From a virus: DNA of 28,629 nt. Positions 5,550 to 13,213 of this stretch are shown here, in pieces (the stretch's first letter is position 1; each line of letters begins with the position of its first letter). The notes below the pieces were generated by a model. That model searched no databases and was not told where the DNA came from. It saw only the letters and a list, made by a program, of their open reading frames with translations. The stretch covers positions 1 to 28,629 of IMG/VR virus record IMGVR_UViG_3300005960_000002; one strand, written 5' to 3'. A program made the translations under genes and the position numbers.

Positions 5550-8505
5550 AGACGTTAAATTGGAAATCAGCGAATTTGATGTATTGTTCATTACTGTTAT
5601 TTTTTGTTGAGTCTATGTTATAACGATCTATTTCTATGTTTAATTTTTTAAAATCAAAACTGCTGTTGTTTATGTTAAGTAATACAGAATCTGCTTGTCC
5701 TGGTTTACAATAAACTAATGGAACTGCTAAAACAAAACCCAATTCAGCCTGTCCTGTTGTTTGTGATGTACGCATCCATAAAGGATAAAATTCTCTTAAA
5801 TTGTTACCTAATGCTCTAATGCGTTTTCTCATGTTTGTGATATTACTAATATATTTTCTTTGATCAGCACTATCACTTATTTTTATAGCGTCACTGTCTA
5901 TTTTGATTGTATTTGTAACAGGACGTAATCTTAAAGGATCGCTGTTTATACTATCATCAATATTTGCCACTACTATAACATTTCCATTTTGATCTGTTAC
6001 AGTTATTTGATTACCTGGATTGAACAATAACGGAGACGTTCTAGCAAAAATTGTAATCGTTCCTGTAGAAGCAGGAGACTTTCCATTACCGCCACGAAGT
6101 CCTATATCAAAAAACCCTTGGCCTGTTCCTACTCCTGTGTTATCATCAGTAACTTCGAATTGGATGCTATCAACTGTAACTTTTTTTGTAGTTGTTGTAG
6201 TAAACTGTTCTTTGGTTTCACCTACGTTAGGTTCTGAAGGGTCAACAAGTTCTACATATATAACTTCATAGACTGTATCGTTAGTTCCTACATTTTTTGC
6301 AACTGCTTTTTTTACTGCTCCAAATTTATATTGTTTTCTTAAATGATTTTTTGCTACGGCCCCAACAAATTCTTGAACTTCTTTTGTTTCTATTCCTGCG
6401 TATGCTAATGCTTTTATTTGATCTTGTAATCCAAAAGCAGGATCGTTTGGTCTGTATACTGACTGTGGAGGAAATATATTTGGATCAGATATAAAATTTC
6501 TAAAACTTAATCTATCAGTATTTTTCATTAATGGTATCATTGAGATACTGCTGTATAACAAATCATCTGGATCAGTTGTTGATATAGTAAACGTTCTTGT
6601 GGTAGCACTAAATCCAAATTGATCTTGTGCTGTAACTGTGAAGGTATATGATCTATCAAGTGTTGTTGTACCACCGTCAAAAGTAAATGTGCCTGTAGAC
6701 TTATCGATAGTGGTTAGTCCAGGCTTACCAACCTCTCCAAACTGTCTAACTTTTCCTTGTAATTGTCCATCAATAGCTAATGTAATTCCTGGAGGTAACT
6801 TCCCGCTATCAAGTGTATATACTAAAACAGCATTAGGAACAGTACTTGTAGCATTAACGGATAAAGTTGAAATAAAGTTTGCTCTTAAATTTCCTAAATC
6901 CGCCGCTGTATTCCATGTAATAACGCTTTCTACTTCACCTAATAATTTTACTGTGAAAGTTTTATCCTTTGCTATTACTTGGTTTGTTTCAGATGTTATT
7001 CTTTCATCGAAGTCATAGAATGACATGGTAACCACTTTGTTGGCAGTCACTGCTCCGGTAGAGTCAAAAGTTCTAAATCCTACATCTACAATACTACCTT
7101 TAAAACTAGATCGAATTAAGTCACTGTCACCTTGTTCAACTTTTGTTAAACTTTTATCAGTTGCTGTACCTACAACTCTACCATTTTTGACAACCCAAAC
7201 TGATTTATCAATTATTCCTTGTAGAGTATATTTTGAGTTATCACTAGCATCTGCTGTTGTTACAGGGACAGTATTAAAAACAATCCAACCAGTTTCGTTA
7301 TTTTGTCCTAAAAAAAGTTGTTCAGCAAAATTAAAGAAAGGAACATTTTGTTGTCCTGACCAAGTTTGCCCAACCCCTATGTTATTAAAAAATGATTGGA
7401 AAGATGTACTTGCGGCAGATCCTAACTGTCTCAATGCTTCAATAGTAAATTTGTATTCTTTGGTTACGGCAGGTTGATAAGGTACAAGTCCTGCTATTTC
7501 ACCTGTCGTTGAATCTATACTTAATCCTGGTGGTAAAGAACTTTCCGAGCCGTCGGCATTGGATTTTTTAAGGGTAAAACTTATAATTCCTTGGTTGCTA
7601 GTTGGATCATATACATCTAAAAATAAAGTCACATAGTTATTTGCTCTTCTAAATCCTAAGTCACTTGGTGTTAACCAAACAGGCGCTCTGAGAAAAGTGT
7701 TGTCTGCTGTGAATAAGCCTGTACCAATCTGCATTAAAGTATTGTCAGTTCTTAGGAAATCATCACCTACAAGATAAATTTGAAATGATCTTTTAGCAAT
7801 TACTATTCCGTCGCTGACGCTTACTGTAAAATCGTAAAATCTATTTAATTTTCTTGGACTCTGTGTAGGTATGGCATAATCATAAAAATTTGTATCGTAA
7901 TAAAAACTTGAATAACCATTAAAACTTTTTACTCCAAAATCATATGGAAATTCACCAAATGTGTTTGAGTCAAAAAAACCAGAAGCGGCTCTTTTTTCTA
8001 ACGCGAGTAAAGGTTCAACAATACCCGTTAGTTTTCCTGTTGTCATTCCAAGCTCTATACCTGGAGGTAATTCACCATCTCCGTCTGCGATGAAATATTC
8101 TAAATTATCACCTGCCGGAATATCAGGATCAATTACCTGTAGCTGAAAGTCAACTGGACTACTATCTAGTATGTAAAATTTTTGATTAGGACCTAAGGGC
8201 AAAGGACCTTGATTTGTTACCCAATTAGGAGCGTCTGCTCCATTGATTGAAATACTAAATGTTCTATCATCTATAGTATTACCTTTTCTGGCTCGCAAAA
8301 CAAACTTGAATTCCTTTAAAGATTTAACTTCATAAGGAGTTCCTACCAAACTATTATTATTTGCTATTCTTAAACCTCCAGGCAGAGAGCCACTTATCAA
8401 TGTTACACTATCAACCGTATTGATAGGCAAAGCAATAGTTTGCGTAATGCTTTCATTATATGTGCCGAGATTGTGCCCTGTGTTTACTGTCCATAGTTCA
8501 GACAT
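5548..8505 (-). CDS. Large virion structural protein with Ig-like (He_PIG-type) repeats, 985 aa
   Basis: Four units with the putative-Ig signature are visible: LPGGLRI near residue 41, LPPGIEL near 145, LPPGLSID near 327 and LPPGITL near 570. Each is followed by a G-x-x turn and alternating strands ending in FTVTAQD-like segments. Such domains are common in surface-exposed phage tail proteins and often bind carbohydrates. The last 110 residues (MRKRIRALGNNLREFYPLWM and the following strands) look like a separate conserved C-terminal domain. There is no enzymatic motif. A late-type box CATAAATA and the ribosome site TAGGAGT precede the ATG. It is probably a tail, baseplate or fibre component; the exact part is unknown. 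Confidence 0.8.
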   Translation of the reverse strand: MSELWTVNTGHNLGTYNESITQTIALPINTVDSVTLISGSLPGGLRIANNNSLVGTPYEVKSLKEFKFVLRARKGNTIDDRTFSISINGADAPNWVTNQGPLPLGPNQKFYILDSSPVDFQLQVIDPDIPAGDNLEYFIADGDGELPPGIELGMTTGKLTGIVEPLLALEKRAASGFFDSNTFGEFPYDFGVKSFNGYSSFYYDTNFYDYAIPTQSPRKLNRFYDFTVSVSDGIVIAKRSFQIYLVGDDFLRTDNTLMQIGTGLFTADNTFLRAPVWLTPSDLGFRRANNYVTLFLDVYDPTSNQGIISFTLKKSNADGSESSLPPGLSIDSTTGEIAGLVPYQPAVTKEYKFTIEALRQLGSAASTSFQSFFNNIGVGQTWSGQQNVPFFNFAEQLFLGQNNETGWIVFNTVPVTTADASDNSKYTLQGIIDKSVWVVKNGRVVGTATDKSLTKVEQGDSDLIRSSFKGSIVDVGFRTFDSTGAVTANKVVTMSFYDFDERITSETNQVIAKDKTFTVKLLGEVESVITWNTAADLGNLRANFISTLSVNATSTVPNAVLVYTLDSGKLPPGITLAIDGQLQGKVRQFGEVGKPGLTTIDKSTGTFTFDGGTTTLDRSYTFTVTAQDQFGFSATTRTFTISTTDPDDLLYSSISMIPLMKNTDRLSFRNFISDPNIFPPQSVYRPNDPAFGLQDQIKALAYAGIETKEVQEFVGAVAKNHLRKQYKFGAVKKAVAKNVGTNDTVYEVIYVELVDPSEPNVGETKEQFTTTTTKKVTVDSIQFEVTDDNTGVGTGQGFFDIGLRGGNGKSPASTGTITIFARTSPLLFNPGNQITVTDQNGNVIVVANIDDSINSDPLRLRPVTNTIKIDSDAIKISDSADQRKYISNITNMRKRIRALGNNLREFYPLWMRTSQTTGQAELGFVLAVPLVYCKPGQADSVLLNINNSSFDFKKLNIEIDRYNIDSTKNNSNEQYIKFADFQFNV

Positions 8506-8522
8506 TTTGTACTCCTATACTA

Positions 8523-8530
8523 TATTTATG
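8523..8530 (-). promoter_or_regulatory. T4-late-like promoter box CATAAATA
   Basis: One mismatch from TATAAATA, 17 nt before the ATG at 8505, within the short gap and 3' end of the preceding gene. Confidence 0.55.
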
Positions 8531-9224
8531 CTGTAGGAAGTGTACCCATATCTGCGGTAGGTAAAGCAGAAGCTGTAAATGTAGATGTTCCGTTATCAAA
8601 ATCAACACTTAAAGCGTCTACTAGGTAATCTAGTGAACTAGAAAAAGTTGTTGGAAAAGCAAGTCCTTGATCAAATGTTAGGTAAGGAGCAACGTCTTTT
8701 ATATCTCTAATATCTACTCCGTATATCTTACTTTTTATATCACTTGTGTTAATAATTTCTTTTTGTTGTCCATCTAAGTTTGCGGCTAATTTAGGTGTGG
8801 TATCAGTAAACAGGGAAGTTTCTGATGTGATAGTTATAGTTGTTCCAACTAAATTTGTTGTTACTAAATTTCCACCTGCTATTGTTAATGCTGTATTGTT
8901 AGCATCAAAAGTAGCGTTGGTATTATCAGCAAAAACTTGTAATTGAGGTAAGCCAGTTGCTGTAGAATTAATTGTAATAGTGTTATTGTCACTTGCTAAA
9001 GTTACAGCAGTACCAGCAACCAATTTTTTAAATTGCATCTCTGCGGCACTGACTTGGGCAAATACACCTTCCCCAGATGTTCCAAGATTAGCACCGGTAG
9101 TTTTTTCCGGATCTCTAGCATCTAGTTCTGCGAAGTTATTGTTTACTTTTACAAACGCTTCACGTAGGTCATCACCTGTACCATCGTTTGCTATTGTTCC
9201 TATGTTAACTGTTTGTATTGCCAT
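8526..9224 (-). CDS. Virion structural protein with shared N-terminal module, 232 aa
   Basis: It begins with the module IGTIANDGTGDDLREAFVKV then NNNFAELDA (about residues 8-36), closely matching the starts of the 93-aa and 2628-aa proteins. The middle is repetitive beta-strand sequence (TITINST, TALTIAGG, TTITITSE), typical of trimeric fibre shafts. The C-terminus is a short globular tail with DIRDIKDVAPYLTFDQG. The ATG has AGGAAAG upstream, and a weaker late-type box (GGTAAATA) lies 15 nt before it. It is likely a minor fibre or baseplate-attached protein. I do not recognise a specific T4 counterpart. Confidence 0.72.
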   Translation of the reverse strand: MAIQTVNIGTIANDGTGDDLREAFVKVNNNFAELDARDPEKTTGANLGTSGEGVFAQVSAAEMQFKKLVAGTAVTLASDNNTITINSTATGLPQLQVFADNTNATFDANNTALTIAGGNLVTTNLVGTTITITSETSLFTDTTPKLAANLDGQQKEIINTSDIKSKIYGVDIRDIKDVAPYLTFDQGLAFPTTFSSSLDYLVDALSVDFDNGTSTFTASALPTADMGTLPTA

Positions 9225-9239
9225 ATCTCTTTCCTACTG

Positions 9240-9247
9240 TATTTACC
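9240..9247 (-). promoter_or_regulatory. Weak T4-late-like box GGTAAATA
   Basis: It shares only the TAAATA core with the T4 late box but has the same 15-nt distance to the ATG (9224) as its better neighbours. Confidence 0.3.
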
Positions 9248-10844
9248 TATTCTTTTTTCTTAATCCGTATGTGTTACTTGTGTAAGGATTTACTCTATTG
9301 TATCTGTTAAACAACATTCTATTATAGCCACCACATATATCAGTTGTATCTCCATAGTTAGCATTGTTTGATTCATCTTTTAAAACTGCGAGAGCATCAT
9401 TTTCTAATTTACTTTTAAGTTGGGCAGGTGTTAAACTTGGATCTGCATGTAGATACAATGCTCCTACTCCGCATACTTGTGGACTTGCCATACTTGTTCC
9501 ACTTATGTTAGTTTGTTTGAAACTTGAATTACCAAAGTATTGTGTGTTACCAAATCTAGTTGTAGTGCTACATGAACTGATAATATTTTCACCAGCGGCG
9601 AAAATAGAAACTCCTGGTCCTGTTGTGCTGAAACTTGTTTTTCTTTCTGTATTCGCATCTTGGGGAGTACTATCTGTACAACCTACCATGTTAGCTCCTT
9701 CATCAAAAGGAGAGCTACCTCTATGATAGTAATTATTTGAACCACCACTCCAAAAAATTACATTGTCATAATCTACTCCTGGTCCAACGGAAGTGTCTGC
9801 TTTAAAACTATTATTGCCAGCCGCAATACAAATATGTACTCCGGCATCTATACAATCTTGAACATCAGCATCAACAGAAGGTACCCTTGATGGATATCTA
9901 TAAGCAAAACTTCTATAGTATGGATAGAATCCATAAGTATCTCTATGGTATGCTGTTGTAGAGTTCCAACCTGCTGTGCTTGAGTTATAAGTTACTCCTC
10001 TATAGACATAGCTTTCTATGTTGCTAAAACTACTTCCTATTGATCCACTGTAACCCCAACTAGCATTTACAATGGTCGGACGTTTAAATCCTGTCTTTGG
10101 ATCTACTGGTTTGTTTTGATGCCAACCTTTGATTACATCAAAGCAAGAATTTACACTAATACCAGTGCCTGAATCTCCACTGCCTTCAAGGCCATTTACT
10201 TTTACACTATAAACTCTTGCTCCAGGAGCCCAACCAAAATTTAATCCTGTCGCTGTTCCTCCGCAATGAGTCCCGTGTCCGTCGTAATCTCTATAATGGT
10301 TAGCACTTTGTGATCCAGTTAATCCTGATTCAGCATACCAGTCTATAAGTTGTACTCTTGATACTCCGTTGGCATCATTAAATTCAGGATGGTCTACTTG
10401 TAGTCCACTATCTTGTATTACAATATCAACACCAGTGCCGTCCATTGAATAAGGTCTGTCATAAGTTGTACCTAATGAAGTAGAGGTTCCATATTTGTTT
10501 TCTGTGAAACTGTGTATTATTTTACCCCAGTCTCTATAATCGCCCGAATCAGAAGATGACTTGTTAAAATTAGCTGTTTGAATAGCATCATATCCTATTT
10601 CAATATCATCCCTATCTTCTGGACGTAGCTGTACATCAGTCACTCTACTATCACTGCGTAAAGCAACTGCTTCAGCATCTGTAAGAGCGTAGTGCGTGTT
10701 TCTTGTTGATAAAGCTCTATTATCAGCAACGTCTACAGTTCTATTTGGAATATCTCCTGCTCCAGTAGAAGCAATCATTTCTTGATTAAATTGTGCGTAG
10801 TCAACACCTTTGTTTAAGGTAACAATATATTCTTTTTCACTCAT
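9243..10844 (-). CDS. Subtilisin-like serine protease (peptidase S8), virion-associated
   Basis: The 533-aa product has the full S8 catalytic set: D145 in VIQDSGL, H190 in DGHGTH, the oxyanion N344 in AAGNN, and S451 in SGTSMASP. Residues 1-75 (EYIVTLNKGVDY, then ALTDAEAVALRSDSRVTDVQ) look like an I9-type propeptide, so the enzyme may be autoprocessed. There is no signal peptide. It lies inside the tail operon between a fibre-like gene and a 45-aa membrane protein, suggesting a structural or maturation protease. It could instead help degrade host surface protein. The ATG shares a base with the upstream stop, and AGGA precedes it. Similar proteases exist in other marine T4-like phages, as I recall. 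Confidence 0.9.
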   Translation of the reverse strand: MSEKEYIVTLNKGVDYAQFNQEMIASTGAGDIPNRTVDVADNRALSTRNTHYALTDAEAVALRSDSRVTDVQLRPEDRDDIEIGYDAIQTANFNKSSSDSGDYRDWGKIIHSFTENKYGTSTSLGTTYDRPYSMDGTGVDIVIQDSGLQVDHPEFNDANGVSRVQLIDWYAESGLTGSQSANHYRDYDGHGTHCGGTATGLNFGWAPGARVYSVKVNGLEGSGDSGTGISVNSCFDVIKGWHQNKPVDPKTGFKRPTIVNASWGYSGSIGSSFSNIESYVYRGVTYNSSTAGWNSTTAYHRDTYGFYPYYRSFAYRYPSRVPSVDADVQDCIDAGVHICIAAGNNSFKADTSVGPGVDYDNVIFWSGGSNNYYHRGSSPFDEGANMVGCTDSTPQDANTERKTSFSTTGPGVSIFAAGENIISSCSTTTRFGNTQYFGNSSFKQTNISGTSMASPQVCGVGALYLHADPSLTPAQLKSKLENDALAVLKDESNNANYGDTTDICGGYNRMLFNRYNRVNPYTSNTYGLRKKNR

Positions 10845-10981
10845 TATATAAATCCTAAAGCGTAAGCAATACCCATTTCAATTCCTAACAATAACATAAA
10901 ACCTATAAGGGTAAAAGTTATTGCCATAGGTAAGAACATAACATCTTTCCAAGTACGTTTTCTTGTACAACAATCACTCAT
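10844..10981 (-). CDS. Small membrane protein, 45 aa
   Basis: The product begins MSDCCTRKRTWKDV and continues with one long hydrophobic stretch (about residues 15-44, MFLPMAITFTLIGFMLLLGI). That makes one, possibly two, membrane segments with a basic N-terminus. AGGAG lies about 7 nt before the ATG, and the stop overlaps the protease ATG as TAATG. That packing strongly suggests a real gene. Its place directly before a virion protease hints at a late role at the envelope, but nothing in the sequence says which. Confidence 0.7.
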   Translation of the reverse strand: MSDCCTRKRTWKDVMFLPMAITFTLIGFMLLLGIEMGIAYALGFI

Positions 10982-10990
10982 TTATAACTC

Positions 10991-12916
10991 CTAGTGTAAA
11001 TCAACCCAAGCACCATTGGCATAACCTTGGAACTTGTTAGTAGTAGTATTATAAATTGTATCTCCGTTACCTGCTGTTAAGGCATCTCTTTGGGTAGTAG
11101 TGAAACTTGCCAATCTCAATGGACTATTAGTTATTTTAACTTGATCCTGTGCTATAAGTTCTATTGAACTAGCACTATCTATCTGAGGTGTACCTACTCC
11201 TGAACTTTCAAAACTGTCTGCTGTAAATCTTTGAGCAGTTAGATTTCCGTCAACAGTTAAGTCACTGCTCATTCTCACACTTGGTGTCATAACAATTTGT
11301 GAGCTATCGTCTGTGTCAATTACACTTGAGCTTAATGTAAAGTTACCAATTGAAGTGCCACCTGTTCCATTCTCCCATTTAGAAGTAGAACTGTTATATT
11401 TTAATACTTGGCCGTTAGCAACACTCGTTATGTTTACATCATTTAAGCTGTTGATACTTTCTGCTGTTATACCAGCTATGAAGCCAGCACCATTAGTAAG
11501 TTCATTTGTATTTGATGGAATAGTCGGCTTATTTGTAATTGTGGAGGTTGTGTAATCTATGCTTACCCCAGTTAGATTAGCAAAAGGAATACTCGTAATG
11601 TTTGTACCAGTTCCCCATAAATTATCGGCATAAACATTTGTCCATTTTAAAGTATTTGATCCTAAATTATATGTGCTATCAGCACCAGGAGAAACATTTC
11701 CAAAACTTACGCTATTGGTTGTTTCTGATCCTGCTGTGGTAACTTGGGTTAATGTAATTGAATCTAAGTTGGCACCACTTCCGTAATAATTATTAGCTTG
11801 TACATCACCTCCTACATCTAAAGTTTTTGTTGGACTTGTTTTGTAAATACCAATCCTGCTTGAACCTGTATCGATTTTAAATGCTGAAATTGTTCCAGCA
11901 ATAGGTTTCACTTTTATTTCAAAGTCTTGTTCATTTACTAAATTTTGTAATACTACATTTCCGCCTGTGATTCCTAATGATACTTTGCTTATTGAGCTTC
12001 CGCCAATCTGTAATCCGTTATCGTCATTGATTGTAATAGATCCATTTTGTGTGTAGCTTTGATTAGAACTTATAGCATCTGTAATACCGTAACCAGATAA
12101 AGTTGTAGGAGTTCCTGTTAACGAACTAAACTGACTATCAAATAAAGTTGGTTTATTTGTTAAGTTAGCATAATTTAAATAGTAAGATCCATCAAACCCA
12201 TCTAGTGTATCTGCGTTTAGGCCTGAGCCTCCTGTTGTAATATCATCTGCTGGTGCCCATTTACCACCGTCCCATTTTAAAACTTGTCCTGTTGCTGGAG
12301 GATTAGAAATTGTGTCCACATCAGCTAAATCACTTATGTCATCTACCAAAGTAGGTTTGTTTATAAGACTAGTATAACTTCCTGTAGTTGCCACTGTGGC
12401 AAAACTAGGTGTTCCAACAATCTCACTATAATTTACGCTTCCGTTTACCCACGCCGCTCCACCATCAGTATTGCCTGTGGTTGAATATTTAATTACTTGG
12501 TTGTTTGCTAATCCGTCAAAGTTAGTTGCTGGAGCAAGTCCTCCACTACCTCCACTACTTGTTCCTGTATTTGTTATAGTGATTGTTCCGTTTAGATCAT
12601 CATATACAATATCAATACCTGTTCCTTCTCTAAGGACAGCATTTACTCTATCGTCTACTCTTTCATTTGTAAAATATAAATTAGTGCCTTCAGGTAGCTC
12701 ACCTGTGTTTGTGGCAACAGTTGGTTTATTTGTTAAATCTGTGTAACTGCCGCTGAAAGGATTGTAACTAACATTATTAATAGTAAGTCCAGTTGCTGAT
12801 ATATTTCCAGCACCAACTATACCTGATCCTGTAAGATCGAGATTATCACCTGACGGTAATTCTTTTAGCTTGTTTTGATCATCTCTGTCAACTATAATTG
12901 GAAATCTATTTGCCAT
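10991..12916 (-). CDS. Tail fibre-like protein with NKPT repeats, 641 aa
   Basis: It contains at least four copies of the fibre motif Y-x-x-L-x-NKPT (near residues 65, 187, 256 and 464). It also has ELPEGTNLYFTNERVDDRV near 75 and many short T/N/G-rich strands. This motif set is typical of long phage fibres with beta-helical shafts. The last 35 residues (TTQRDALTAGNGDTIYNTTT to the end) form a common fibre C-terminal element. No enzymatic site is seen. It starts only 15 nt after the 93-aa gene, with GAGGA upstream, and has no late-type box, so it is probably read with the giant fibre gene. A receptor-binding role is likely from type, not proven. Confidence 0.8.
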   Translation of the reverse strand: MANRFPIIVDRDDQNKLKELPSGDNLDLTGSGIVGAGNISATGLTINNVSYNPFSGSYTDLTNKPTVATNTGELPEGTNLYFTNERVDDRVNAVLREGTGIDIVYDDLNGTITITNTGTSSGGSGGLAPATNFDGLANNQVIKYSTTGNTDGGAAWVNGSVNYSEIVGTPSFATVATTGSYTSLINKPTLVDDISDLADVDTISNPPATGQVLKWDGGKWAPADDITTGGSGLNADTLDGFDGSYYLNYANLTNKPTLFDSQFSSLTGTPTTLSGYGITDAISSNQSYTQNGSITINDDNGLQIGGSSISKVSLGITGGNVVLQNLVNEQDFEIKVKPIAGTISAFKIDTGSSRIGIYKTSPTKTLDVGGDVQANNYYGSGANLDSITLTQVTTAGSETTNSVSFGNVSPGADSTYNLGSNTLKWTNVYADNLWGTGTNITSIPFANLTGVSIDYTTSTITNKPTIPSNTNELTNGAGFIAGITAESINSLNDVNITSVANGQVLKYNSSTSKWENGTGGTSIGNFTLSSSVIDTDDSSQIVMTPSVRMSSDLTVDGNLTAQRFTADSFESSGVGTPQIDSASSIELIAQDQVKITNSPLRLASFTTTQRDALTAGNGDTIYNTTTNKFQGYANGAWVDLH

Positions 12917-12931
12917 ATTTAATCATCCTCT

Positions 12932-13213
12932 CTATGTCAGGTTCGCTATTCTTGTTTTGAAATCAGCAAAGTCTGTGCTTGCCGCCGCCACAGTTTTTAA
13001 AGTTTGTAGACTTACATAACCTGGTATTACTCCATTTACAGCATCTACTAATAATGTAGAATCATCTGCGAACACTGAACCAACAACATCTCTTTTAGTA
13101 TTAGATACATCAAGTTCAGCAAAGTTTTTGTTTATCTTATCGAACGCAACTCTTAACGGATCACCATCGCCTTTGTTAGCACTTGTTCCTATGTTTATAG
13201 TTAGAATAGCCAT
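12932..13213 (-). CDS. Short virion protein with shared N-terminal module, 93 aa
   Basis: Nearly the first half is the module INIGTSANKGDGDPLRVAFD then KINKNFAELD (to about residue 36), a clear relative of the starts of the 232-aa and 2628-aa proteins. The remaining 55 residues hold two weak strands and a helical end (LKTVAAASTDFADFKTRIAN). It looks like a docking module with almost no fibre attached, perhaps an adaptor or the remnant of a longer fibre. GGGAG precedes its ATG, which overlaps the stop of the giant gene (TAATG). Confidence 0.72.
   Translation of the reverse strand: MAILTINIGTSANKGDGDPLRVAFDKINKNFAELDVSNTKRDVVGSVFADDSTLLVDAVNGVIPGYVSLQTLKTVAAASTDFADFKTRIANLT

Noticed and set aside
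6020-7477. Several plus-strand open frames opposite the 985-aa gene
   Set aside because: They are valine, serine and proline rich mirror frames of a T/N/G-rich coding strand, without ribosome sites or recognisable motifs.
12884-12891. TTGACA copies elsewhere on the minus strand (near 4413, 12886, 14166, 15326, 20424, 22293, 26335, 27125)
   Set aside because: None has a near-TATAAT hexamer 17 bp downstream, so they were not called promoters.
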